This document shows, piece by piece, positions 27,338 through 36,579 of a stretch of DNA of 64,000 nucleotides. The stretch's first letter is position 1. The number at the start of each line of letters is the position of its first letter. A program made the position numbers and the translations under genes. Origin of the DNA: Cellvibrionaceae bacterium (GTDB taxonomy: Bacteria > Pseudomonadota > Gammaproteobacteria > Pseudomonadales > Cellvibrionaceae); the NCBI GenBank assembly GCA_021151825.1, contig JAGKWQ010000001.1:62001-126000 (forward strand), given 5' to 3'. The notes beneath the pieces were generated by a model. That model saw only the letters and a program-made list of their open reading frames with translations, did no database searches and was not told the origin of the DNA.

Positions 27338-27371
27338 CCCCCTGGCCCCCTTTGAAAAAAGGGGCCAGGGG
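27338..27371. other. GC-rich hairpin between bgl35A and xyl31A
   Basis: CCCCTGGCCCC pairs perfectly over 11 bases with GGGGCCAGGGG around a loop of about 12 bases, just after the GH35 stop (27381) and before the GH31 start (27301). On the coding (minus) strand no U run follows at once, so it looks like an mRNA processing or stability element that could set different levels of the two enzymes. Confidence 0.7.
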
Positions 27372-27380
27372 ATTCAGGAT

Positions 27381-29087
27381 TTATTCAGTGGTATAACTCG
27401 CCATTTTTATTTTCAACAAATGTGCACGCGCTGTGAAATTCATTCCCCAATCGGTTTGATCACCATTCCACACACGCTCCATAATCCATTTGCCGTTTTC
27501 ATAATGACCTTCTTCTACACGTTCAATCATGTATTTTTTGCCAGCAAGTTCGGCCGAAGGTTTTAATTCCACACGCGCTTTATGTGCAGTAACCAGATAT
27601 TCATTTTCACCCAGCTGTGCGATTAACGCTCCGCCCGCTGCCGGAATATTTCCTTCAGGTGGTGCTATCCAGAACATAGGACGACCATAGGTTACTTCTG
27701 CATCCCATAATCCCAGATCAAGCGTTTGCGTAAGTTGTGCGGCTTTATCTTTTGCGTATTTTTCTTTTTCGGCGGGCGTTGCTTCTGCATTCCAGATTTT
27801 TTGTGTTTCTGTGGTTGTGTCCAATGGCTCGGCCACACCCCACACATTACTTTCGTAAGCAAGCTTGGCCCATTCACGCATCATGGAAGCGATGACGCGA
27901 TAGTGTTGCGCAAATTGTTCAATGGTTTGATCGTTATAATCTTTGGCACCCAATGGGTAATTAGTGTAGTCAGTATCATCCATTCCGAATGGAGAGAAAC
28001 CAATACCGCCTTTACCCAACGTCGGGAAAAAATAACGCGCAAAGGGTTGGTCGTTGCCAATTTCTGCAACAAACAATGCGTTGTCCGGGCGCGTATAAAT
28101 ATCCAGGATTTTGGAAACGGTTTTGTGATCGCGGAAATAAATATCCGGCGCAATTAAATCAATTGATGGACCCGCCGCTTTCCAGATGTGCAACACATTA
28201 TCAGTACCGCCACCGCTGGAGTATTGACCAGGCAATCCGGGGTTGAACGGATTGCGTAACGCTACATTCACATACATGGGTAAATTTTTAATTGCTTTAC
28301 CTGCTGCAGTAATTTCATTGCAATATTTAGCGATGTAATACGCATGAAAAAACTCGTCGGCATCTTTACCAAACACTTCTGCCCAGGTGCCGGATTTTAC
28401 GTTTAATGCTGAAGCCAGTTCGGCGGGGATCGATGCGTTAAATGCTGCCTGTGCAACGGGAGAAAAATCGCGTACAGCACCGTAGGTACCTACTTCATTC
28501 TCCACCTGAACCATAATCACGGTGTGATCTTTATCGTTTTTTTTCAGGTGTTTCATTAATTCAACAAACGCTTTTTTATCCGCTTCGAGTGTATTTTTTC
28601 CAAGCGGTGATAAAGAATTTAACGTATCGCCATCCTGTTTTCTTACACGTGGAAAGCGCTCGTTATTTAATTTCACCCAGGAAGGCGCATAGTGCGGCGC
28701 ATTGTTTTTCCAGGTAGCGAACCACAGCAACACAACTTTTACATCGCGCTCGCGTGCTTCTTTCAACAACACATCGACATACGAAAAATCGAATTTACCT
28801 TCTTGCGGCTCCACTTGCTCCCAAGCGACTGGAATACTCAAGGTATTCGCGTGCATTTTTTCAACGGATGGCCACACATCTTTCAGTGCAGCGGGATAAT
28901 TGCTGGAATTATTCGTTTGTGAGCCCAGCATTAAAAAAGGGGCACCGTCAACCATGAGCGCATGCTTGCCATTTTTAGTGACGAGCCGGGGAAGTTCTGC
29001 CGCCTGTATCGCCAGGGATAAAAAACTCATACCCGACAACAGGCCGAGCCAACGAAGAGATGATTTAAAAAACGGAGTGTTTGCCAT
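27381..29087 (-). CDS. bgl35A: GH35 beta-galactosidase
   Basis: 568 residues with a signal peptide (about 1-29, ending IQAA). The GH35 barrel carries DGAPFLMLGSQTNNSS and IPVAWEQVEPQEGKFDF. The acid/base Glu is in VQVENEVGTYG (near 197) and the nucleophile Glu in FVAEIGNDQP (near 341). It would remove beta-1,2-linked galactose from xyloglucan side chains in the periplasm, as Bgl35A does in C. japonicus, where the locus has the same gene set. It lies 240 bases after the TonB receptor gene, behind a terminator, so it may have its own promoter. Confidence 0.92.
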   Translation of the reverse strand: MANTPFFKSSLRWLGLLSGMSFLSLAIQAAELPRLVTKNGKHALMVDGAPFLMLGSQTNNSSNYPAALKDVWPSVEKMHANTLSIPVAWEQVEPQEGKFDFSYVDVLLKEARERDVKVVLLWFATWKNNAPHYAPSWVKLNNERFPRVRKQDGDTLNSLSPLGKNTLEADKKAFVELMKHLKKNDKDHTVIMVQVENEVGTYGAVRDFSPVAQAAFNASIPAELASALNVKSGTWAEVFGKDADEFFHAYYIAKYCNEITAAGKAIKNLPMYVNVALRNPFNPGLPGQYSSGGGTDNVLHIWKAAGPSIDLIAPDIYFRDHKTVSKILDIYTRPDNALFVAEIGNDQPFARYFFPTLGKGGIGFSPFGMDDTDYTNYPLGAKDYNDQTIEQFAQHYRVIASMMREWAKLAYESNVWGVAEPLDTTTETQKIWNAEATPAEKEKYAKDKAAQLTQTLDLGLWDAEVTYGRPMFWIAPPEGNIPAAGGALIAQLGENEYLVTAHKARVELKPSAELAGKKYMIERVEEGHYENGKWIMERVWNGDQTDWGMNFTARAHLLKIKMASYTTE

Positions 29088-29281
29088 ACCTGAAACCTTG
29101 TATCAATTTCTTGTTATGTTTTTATAGGTGAATATTTACCTGACCTGATGGGTCGGGTGTTTTAATCGAGGATTATTATCATATAAACCACAAGAAATTG
29201 CTTTGCATACTTAATACAAAATGCAGGGCTTATCGATGTTTATAAATATTTTTAGCTGCTGCTGAATGTTGCTGAAAATAT

Positions 29282-29314
29282 AAAAACCTTGCTCCACACG
29301 GAACAAGGTTTTTA
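29282..29314 (-). terminator. Terminator after the TonB receptor gene
   Basis: AAAAACCTTGCTCC pairs with GGAACAAGGTTTTT around a 4-base loop, with one mismatch. It lies 13 bases beyond the receptor stop codon on the minus strand, with T runs. It would reduce read-through into bgl35A. Confidence 0.85.
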
Positions 29315-29326
29315 ATATTTTACTAA

Positions 29327-32227
29327 TTAAAACTTGGCACGCAGACCAACTGCGAAACGTGCATCTTGTGCATAGGAATATGCAACATGATCACCCGCAG
29401 CGTTTTGATCAATGATACCCACAGTCTTTTCCTTCAGCAGGTTTGATGCCTCAGCAGTGATTGTGTAGTTCTCAAGGAATGTATAGCTAATAGATGCATC
29501 CAGCTGACCGTAGTCGTCGTTGTACACCGGAATGGATGCCTTACCTGACCAATCCGTATAGTCCGGATTAAACCCGTTACTACCCCAGGAAATCAGATAC
29601 TTGCTCCGCCATGAATATGCCAAACGCGCGGAGACTCCACCCTTCTCATACATACCAACAATGTTGAATGCATTTTCAGAAAGCTGATCAATTGGCAATT
29701 GCCCATACGTGGATTTGTCAGTATCAACTGGTGCAGCACCCGCAACTCCATTGTTACTAATCAATGGGAAATCTGCTTTGCTATCGATATAGGTATAGTT
29801 AGCTTGAACACCTAAACCATCGAATGGCGCTGGAAGAGCATCAAAGAATTTGTTAACACCAATTTCCAAACCATTGATATCACCAGTGCCTACATTATCC
29901 AGCCAAGTAGCTTGTCCAGCATAAGAACCGATGCTGTATGGAGCAGTTTTTTTCTTGAAGAAATCTTCAACTTGTTTGTTAAAGAATGCCGCATAGGCCA
30001 TACCGCCATTCTCATCAAAATACCATTCCACAGACAAATCAAACTGGGTGGCTTCCATCGGTTTAAGGTATGGATTGGTATCCTGCTGCAAATTGTATGA
30101 TCTGATAATACCGGTTTCCTGATCGATATTAGGACTAACAGTAACGAATGCCTGCATATCCGAAAATGACGGAGCCCAAATCGCTTTGGATGCAGCGAAG
30201 CGAACAAAAATATCTTCTGTTGCTTTCAAACGTAAGTTAAAACTCGGCAGCACGTGGGTCTCATTAGTCTTCGCTTCTAACGGTGCGGTAGAACGCGGCA
30301 CCACAACTACATCGCCAATTTTGCCTTCATTAACGACCAAGGTACCCGAAGCGGTGTTGTCGGTTTGAACAACACGTACACCAATGTTGCCGTCTATCGG
30401 CATTGCCAAATCATCGAACCCGTAATTGGCCATCAAATACATAGCAGCCGATTTTTCTGATTGAAGATTTCTGTAATCCGGATTGCTCAACCGAGTCCAA
30501 TCAATGTAAACATTTCCTTCACACTGCCCGGCAAATGGCTCACTCATACAATTACTATTAATTGCGTCGGTAGTTGCACGGAAATTTCTGGTTGCCGCCG
30601 CTGAGTACAAATAACCTGCTGCCGGAACTTGTACATCGCCACGCTGGAAATCTTTGAATGAATAGAGAGTTAAATAATCTGCAGCCTGATCGGCAGTGAC
30701 TTTTGGTAAAGTATTTTTGTCATAGCCATTAAACCAGGTTGCGTAGCGGGTATTCCAATCGTAACTGGTATTAATGTTATCAGCCGTTTTTTCAGAATAT
30801 CTGAAACCTGCTTTGATTGATTTAATGACTGCATCATCAAAACTATATTCTGCATCAATACGCCCTGTTTTGGCTTCGGCACTATTGCGTTCAAAGTGAG
30901 TCATTTGCTGACCCAAACTGTAATTTGCATAGTTACCCATAAAAGCTGAATCAACCTGAATTGAAGGAGTTTCTGTACCCATTCCGCCCATGTAGGCTTT
31001 TTCAGGAATAACTTTTAAACCCAACGTGTAATCATCAACTCTCGCATCAGCTTTAACATATTGCAAATCAGCAGAAAATTTCCAATTATCATCAGGAGAC
31101 CATTTAATTCCGGTAGAATAATCCGTTGTCTCTGATTCATTTTGTGCCCAACGAGTACTCGTGCCAAAATCCAGCCCCCATTGAGCAGGATTAGCAACGG
31201 TCACCGTTCCTGATTCCAACGCGCCGTTAGCACTGTATACCCAATCGTTAGGGGTCGCAGGAATTAACGCCTGATCGCCGTTAGCACCTTCTAAAAAGAA
31301 CGCATTCTCGTCATAAACTGAATCACGCTTGCTTTGGAACGCAGTGAAATAAACTTCTGTCGCATCATTAGGAGCCCACTGCAATGCCAGATATCCGCCT
31401 TCACGCTTACTTTCGTGATCGTTACGACGCCAATCCACCCCTTTTGATACCCACACATCATCACCATTGATAGTGCGTGGCAAATAAGGACGGGTGTACA
31501 CCTGATCCGAGCGGCTTGATAATTCAGAAGTAGAGGCATTAACAAGAATGCCAAAGTCACCAACGCCCGTTTCCCAGCGATTACTATACAAACCGGAATA
31601 CTCGCCATTGGTTTCTTTAATTTGGTCACCATAGTTGCCTTTAACAGATAAGCTAGCTAACTGGCCATCTGAATCAAAAGGCATACGAGTGCGAAGATTA
31701 ACCGTACCACCCAAGCCACCTTCAATCATATCGGCAGATGGACTTTTATAAGTATCCACTGCATACATCAATTCTGCTGGAACATCTTCAAAACTTAATC
31801 CGCGCCCACTTGCCGCAGAGAAAACATCGCGACCGTTTAATTCTGCGCGCACTTGCGTTAAACCACGAACAGCAACACCACTACCTTCAGCTGCCGGATG
31901 CTCGGCATCATTATTGGTATAGCGACCAATAGTCACACCGGGAACACGTTGCAATGCTTCGGTTACACTGCGATCCGGTAACTTACCGATATCTTCTGCA
32001 ACGATTGAATCTACAACAACCGCTGAATTCTTCTTAACATCCTGAGCAGATTGAATACTCGCACGCTGACCGCTAACGACAATCTCCTCAACTTTTTCAG
32101 CAGAAGCAGTTTGTGCAAGGCCAGGTACTGCAATACCCATTGCACCCACCACAAGCGACACACCCGATGCCATTTTTATATAGGCGGGCAATTTCTTTTT
32201 CAAAAACTGTTTATTTTTTGTGGTCAT
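29327..32227 (-). CDS. TonB-dependent receptor for xyloglucan oligosaccharides
   Basis: 966 residues: a long signal peptide (about 1-42, ending LAQTASA), a TonB box (EEIVVSG), a plug domain (SVTEALQRVPGVTIGRY, SGVAVRGLTQVRAELNGRDVF, GLGGTVNLRTRMP) and a 22-strand outer membrane barrel ending FAVGLRAKF with the C-terminal aromatic. It belongs to the TIGR01782 type found in carbohydrate loci. It would import xyloglucan oligosaccharides with TonB energy. A ribosome site GGAG lies seven bases before the ATG. It is encoded 41 bases downstream of the GH95 gene. Confidence 0.92.
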   Translation of the reverse strand: MTTKNKQFLKKKLPAYIKMASGVSLVVGAMGIAVPGLAQTASAEKVEEIVVSGQRASIQSAQDVKKNSAVVVDSIVAEDIGKLPDRSVTEALQRVPGVTIGRYTNNDAEHPAAEGSGVAVRGLTQVRAELNGRDVFSAASGRGLSFEDVPAELMYAVDTYKSPSADMIEGGLGGTVNLRTRMPFDSDGQLASLSVKGNYGDQIKETNGEYSGLYSNRWETGVGDFGILVNASTSELSSRSDQVYTRPYLPRTINGDDVWVSKGVDWRRNDHESKREGGYLALQWAPNDATEVYFTAFQSKRDSVYDENAFFLEGANGDQALIPATPNDWVYSANGALESGTVTVANPAQWGLDFGTSTRWAQNESETTDYSTGIKWSPDDNWKFSADLQYVKADARVDDYTLGLKVIPEKAYMGGMGTETPSIQVDSAFMGNYANYSLGQQMTHFERNSAEAKTGRIDAEYSFDDAVIKSIKAGFRYSEKTADNINTSYDWNTRYATWFNGYDKNTLPKVTADQAADYLTLYSFKDFQRGDVQVPAAGYLYSAAATRNFRATTDAINSNCMSEPFAGQCEGNVYIDWTRLSNPDYRNLQSEKSAAMYLMANYGFDDLAMPIDGNIGVRVVQTDNTASGTLVVNEGKIGDVVVVPRSTAPLEAKTNETHVLPSFNLRLKATEDIFVRFAASKAIWAPSFSDMQAFVTVSPNIDQETGIIRSYNLQQDTNPYLKPMEATQFDLSVEWYFDENGGMAYAAFFNKQVEDFFKKKTAPYSIGSYAGQATWLDNVGTGDINGLEIGVNKFFDALPAPFDGLGVQANYTYIDSKADFPLISNNGVAGAAPVDTDKSTYGQLPIDQLSENAFNIVGMYEKGGVSARLAYSWRSKYLISWGSNGFNPDYTDWSGKASIPVYNDDYGQLDASISYTFLENYTITAEASNLLKEKTVGIIDQNAAGDHVAYSYAQDARFAVGLRAKF

Positions 32228-32268
32228 GATTTTCTCCAGTTAGCATTATTTTTGACTACCCCGTAAAG

Positions 32269-34722
32269 CTATCTCCCGCTGTTAGATAAGAGATAAGTGC
32301 TTCCTCCTTGTGCGATAAATGTTCCCGTATTGCCCTTGTTGGTTAACACAAGGGATGTTCCGCTCTGCATATCCTTCAGTGAATATTTCGTTAAAGGTTG
32401 CGTTGTTCTTAGCTGTAGTGTGCTTGTGGTTTTTGAATCGCCTTTCAAATCGATTGCTACATAAATTATTGCTTCGCTTAATTGGCGGTTGTGCCATTTT
32501 AAATCGACGGTAATTCCACCGCGTGCACGTAAACCGGTAACAGAACCGCTGCTCCAGGCATCGGGTAACGCGGGCAGTAAATGCAATTCGTTGTTGTGGC
32601 TTTGCACCAGCATTTCGGCAATACCGGCAGTAGCACCAAAGTTGCCATCAATTTGAAATGGAGGATGGTTGTCCCACAAATTGCTCAACGTGCTGCGCTG
32701 TAATTGCTCACCCAGGACCTTGTGGGCACGATTACCATCCAGTGCACGCGCCCACATATTGACTTTCCATGCTTGCGACCAACCGGTACCACCGTCACCG
32801 CGCGCATTCAATGTAGTGCGCACAGCCTTTAATAATTCCGGCGATTCACTCACATTAATCTGGCGCCCGGGATGCAGGGCAAACAAATGGGAAATATGGC
32901 GATGTTCATTGTTGGGATCATCATTGTCTTCCTTCCATTCCTGCAATTGACCCCATGAGCCGATACGTAGCCCCTCATCAAAATTGTTCAGTTTTTTATC
33001 CAATTTTTTTTGAAAAGATTTATCGCCTAACAACACTGCTGCTTCACGGGCATTGCGCAACAAATCAAATACAATTTGTTGCGACATGGCAGCACCATTG
33101 GTGAATGGCCCATGCTCGGGAGAAAAGCTGGGCGATACAATCCATTTGCCATCGCGCGGATCTTTTATTAAAAACTCAAGCCAGAATGCAGCGGCACTTT
33201 TCATCAACGGATAAGCATGATCACGCAAAAATTTTTTATCGCCCGAAAATAAAAAATGTTCATAGTGATGTTGCGCAAGCCAGGCACTCGCTTCCGGTTG
33301 CCAGAATGCGGTGGGCCATTGGATCACACCGGTAAAACCCCATATATTGGTATTCAAAAATACCGTCCAACCTTTACTCACACCAGCAACGCGTTTGGCT
33401 GAAACCTTTCCCGGTTCGACGAGGCTGTCGACAAAATCAAAATACGGTGTCATCAATTCCGGCAAATTGGTGGTCTCTGCCAACCAGTAATTCATTTGCA
33501 AATTGATGTTAACGTGATAATCGTCATTCCACGGCGGGGTAATGGAATTATTCCAGACACCTTGCAAATTGGCAGGCAAAGAGCCGGCGCGCGATGATGC
33601 GATTAATAAATAACGCCCGAATTGAAAATAGGTTGCCTCCAATGCACGATCTGCAATCGCATCACCTTTTTTATAATTCGCCAGCAACGCGTTAGTGGGT
33701 TGCTCAATTGTTTTTTTAGGGAGTTGATACTGGCCAATATCGAGCGTTACACGATTAAATAAGGCGTGATAATCCTGCCGATGAGTTGTTTGCAATTGCG
33801 TAAATGTTTTTACGCTCGCAACATCCATTTGCTGCTGCAATTTTGCATGGGGATGAAGACCGCGATAGTGTGGATATTGTTGCGCGTAATCTGTACCGGC
33901 ATTGAGCAGAATTACCACGCTATCCGCATTGGTGATTTTAATTTTTTGATTTTCAATTGCATCAAGTTTTCCACCCTGCGGTAAAAACTGGATTTGGGTT
34001 TCAAATTGCAAACCATTGCTGTGCAATTTTCCTGCGGCAACAATGCGGCCGTTTTCAATACGGGTTGTAAGTGTACGGTTATCAGGAACCTTCAAGCTCG
34101 CATTAAACGAAACTTTCCCGGGCTGATTCGCGGAAAGTTTTATGGCAATAACACCATCGGGATAATTCGCCAGATATTCACGTGTGTAGGTAATTCCATC
34201 CTTTACATAGCTCACGTCTACCTGGGCATTATCGAGCGATAGCGTACGAAGATAATGAATGACATCGCTGTCATTTTGAGGAAAGTCTAAAACCAAATCT
34301 CCAAACGTTTGATAATCGCCATACGCAGTAATTTTTCGCCCTAAACGTTCAGCAGCAATTTCGGGTGTTACTGAGCCTTCTTTTGCGATTATCTTACGTA
34401 CTTCTTTTACGGCGGCGGTTTGCGGTTTGTCGGGCCACCCGAAATCGTAGCCCTTTGCGCCCGGTCCGCCGGTCCAGAGCGACTTCTCATTGAACTGAAT
34501 AATTTCCTGCTGGATACCACCACTGATTACAGCGCCCAATGCTCCATTACCAATGGGAAGCCCTTCGCTTTCCCAGTCGCGGGCAGGGCGATCAAAACGA
34601 ATACTGGATTCAGAGGAAATTGCTTCTGTGGCAAAAGCAGGCACAACAACTCCTGACAACCAAAAGCTGAAGCTGCCAATGAGAACTGATTTCAAGGCTG
34701 TGTGTAATAAGAAGCGAGTCAT
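32269..34722 (-). CDS. afc95A: GH95 alpha-L-fucosidase
   Basis: 817 residues with a signal peptide (about 1-31, ending PAFA). It has the GH95 N-terminal beta domain (RPARDWESEGLPIGNGALGAV, NEKSLWTGGPG), then the helical barrel with WNDDYHVNINLQMNYW, which carries the Asn pair that activates water. It also has SPSFSPEHGPF (acid Glu), HRHISHLFALHPG and QIDGNFGATAGIAEML (Asp). It would remove alpha-1,2-linked L-fucose from xyloglucan, supplying the fucose pathway 20 kb away. The frame also opens with GTG at 34734; neither start has a strong ribosome site, and I prefer ATG 34722 for the signal peptide. Confidence 0.92.
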   Translation of the reverse strand: MTRFLLHTALKSVLIGSFSFWLSGVVVPAFATEAISSESSIRFDRPARDWESEGLPIGNGALGAVISGGIQQEIIQFNEKSLWTGGPGAKGYDFGWPDKPQTAAVKEVRKIIAKEGSVTPEIAAERLGRKITAYGDYQTFGDLVLDFPQNDSDVIHYLRTLSLDNAQVDVSYVKDGITYTREYLANYPDGVIAIKLSANQPGKVSFNASLKVPDNRTLTTRIENGRIVAAGKLHSNGLQFETQIQFLPQGGKLDAIENQKIKITNADSVVILLNAGTDYAQQYPHYRGLHPHAKLQQQMDVASVKTFTQLQTTHRQDYHALFNRVTLDIGQYQLPKKTIEQPTNALLANYKKGDAIADRALEATYFQFGRYLLIASSRAGSLPANLQGVWNNSITPPWNDDYHVNINLQMNYWLAETTNLPELMTPYFDFVDSLVEPGKVSAKRVAGVSKGWTVFLNTNIWGFTGVIQWPTAFWQPEASAWLAQHHYEHFLFSGDKKFLRDHAYPLMKSAAAFWLEFLIKDPRDGKWIVSPSFSPEHGPFTNGAAMSQQIVFDLLRNAREAAVLLGDKSFQKKLDKKLNNFDEGLRIGSWGQLQEWKEDNDDPNNEHRHISHLFALHPGRQINVSESPELLKAVRTTLNARGDGGTGWSQAWKVNMWARALDGNRAHKVLGEQLQRSTLSNLWDNHPPFQIDGNFGATAGIAEMLVQSHNNELHLLPALPDAWSSGSVTGLRARGGITVDLKWHNRQLSEAIIYVAIDLKGDSKTTSTLQLRTTQPLTKYSLKDMQSGTSLVLTNKGNTGTFIAQGGSTYLLSNSGR

Positions 34723-34882
34723 CCAGAGTGTCACAGTTATAATATGGTATATATGACTATTTGAGCCAATACTAAGCCAATGTTTTTATACGTGCAATAC
34801 AAACCACCTATGACAAAAAAATCTTCCAATCATTGATACCAAAAGAAACATGGTAGGACTTAGACGTCATATTTACTGGGCT

Positions 34883-36370
34883 TCAATCGCTAATCGTTTT
34901 GAGAAATTCCACATGCGAATTCGCGTAATCGCCCCCCTTTTGTATTGCTGCTTGCATTTTATTCATGATGATGAAAGTCTTTTCGGCGTCAGCTAAAGGC
35001 TCCAAACCTCGCGGTTCCACCCCAAAGCCATAAAACATGCTGATCCAGCTGTCTTCTTTAAAGGATTCGTTTTCCTGCAGTTTTACATCGCCGGATGCGC
35101 TGAACATGGCCATTTTTTCTTCCAGGGACTCAGGTATTTCCATCCCTCGAACATGCTGCCAAAAGGGATTGGAGCGCCCGTTTAATTTGTAATGCAGGAT
35201 AATAAAGTCGCGGATGCGTTCGTACTCCAGGCGATTAAGGCGATTGGCTTCTGCCACATGCTTTTCATTAATTTCAAAATCCACCAGGAAACCAGCCATT
35301 TTGGCGATGCCGGTTTGAATGAGCGAAATACTGGTTGACTCCAGCGGCTCCAGAAAACCGCTTGATAATCCAATCGCAACACAGTTTTTGTACCAAAAAT
35401 CACGTCGCATGCCGGTGATAAAGCGAATTAATTTCGGCTCGGTAGTGAGTTCTCCACGTAAATTCCCCAGGAGCTCCCGATGTGCTTGCTCGGGAGAAAT
35501 AAATTGGCTGGAGTAGACATAGCCATTCCCCACTCGATGTTGCAATGGAATATGCCATTGCCACCCCGCTGTTCTAGCCGATGAGCGGGTAAATGGGTCA
35601 GGCTCAACAACACTCTTTGTTTGTACGGCGAGAGCACTGTCGCATAGCAGCCATTTGGTCCAATCCTCATAACCAACCCCCATTGTTTTACTGATTAACA
35701 ATGCAGGGATGCCAGTACAGTCAACGAATAAATCACTTTCGATAACCAGCCCCGACTCCATGGATATGGATTGAATAAAGCCGCTGGTAGCATCCAACTG
35801 GACATGGTTGACCTTGCCTTCTATGCGGGTAACCTTGCGTTTTTCGGCATAACCGCGCAGGAATTTCGCAAACAGGGATGCATCAAAATGGTAAGCATAG
35901 TTGTACCAGGCCAAGCGGCTTTCGGGATCAAAGCTGGGCTGGGCAAATTTGCCGGACCGCGCAAGTTGGGTGCATAAACAAAACTTTTCCAGCCCCTCCG
36001 GGTAGCCTTGCTGTCTTGCCGACCACCAGGTTTTATGAAAAGGCCGGGCCTCAATAGGCACGCCATAACCGGCGAAAGGATGGAAAAAGTGTTTACCCTG
36101 CCCCGCCCAATCCGCAAACTCGATACCTAATTTAAATGTGGCATTAGTGGCAGTGATAAATTCGGGTTCGTTGATATCCAGATCTTTAATGAATTGATGA
36201 ATGCCAGGTACGGTGGCTTCGCCAACACCGATGGTGCCTATTTGTTCGGATTCAACGAGGGTAACCTGGATATCAGTGTTCTCCAGCCAACGCGCCATAT
36301 AAGCAGCCGTCATCCAGCCAGCAGTTCCACCGCCAACAACAAGTATTTTTTTTATGGGCCTGGAAGCCAT
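34883..36370 (-). CDS. Flavin-dependent tryptophan-halogenase-like protein
   Basis: 495 residues of the PF04820 family. It shows the FAD site VGGGTAGWMTAAYMARWL and GVGEATVPGIHQFI, and the Lys in NATFKLGIEFADW at the position of the catalytic lysine of PrnA. The halogenase signature is present as GWQWHIPLQHRVG, with FLEPLESTSISLI following. All hallmark residues are present, so it could form a flavin-generated hypohalous species, but the substrate is unknown. Homologues often sit beside TonB receptors in carbohydrate loci of this order and their role there is unproven. It is first in the xyloglucan gene row, 160 bases upstream of GH95. GGAG five bases before the ATG supports the start. Confidence 0.88.
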   Translation of the reverse strand: MASRPIKKILVVGGGTAGWMTAAYMARWLENTDIQVTLVESEQIGTIGVGEATVPGIHQFIKDLDINEPEFITATNATFKLGIEFADWAGQGKHFFHPFAGYGVPIEARPFHKTWWSARQQGYPEGLEKFCLCTQLARSGKFAQPSFDPESRLAWYNYAYHFDASLFAKFLRGYAEKRKVTRIEGKVNHVQLDATSGFIQSISMESGLVIESDLFVDCTGIPALLISKTMGVGYEDWTKWLLCDSALAVQTKSVVEPDPFTRSSARTAGWQWHIPLQHRVGNGYVYSSQFISPEQAHRELLGNLRGELTTEPKLIRFITGMRRDFWYKNCVAIGLSSGFLEPLESTSISLIQTGIAKMAGFLVDFEINEKHVAEANRLNRLEYERIRDFIILHYKLNGRSNPFWQHVRGMEIPESLEEKMAMFSASGDVKLQENESFKEDSWISMFYGFGVEPRGLEPLADAEKTFIIMNKMQAAIQKGGDYANSHVEFLKTISD

Positions 36371-36579
36371 ACCCGCTCCAAATTGTCATTTTATTGTTAT
36401 GAGATCGACCTAAAAATCTCATTAATCATATATTGAGAAGTGCCTGCATGCCTATATTTTTTATACAGGGAATCTGGCATAGCAGTTGCTGTACAGCTAT
36501 CACAATGAATGAGCATGCCCTTCCCCGCACGCAAACCTTGGCGGTACAAGGGTTCCGGATAACTGGAGTACAGCAAAGA

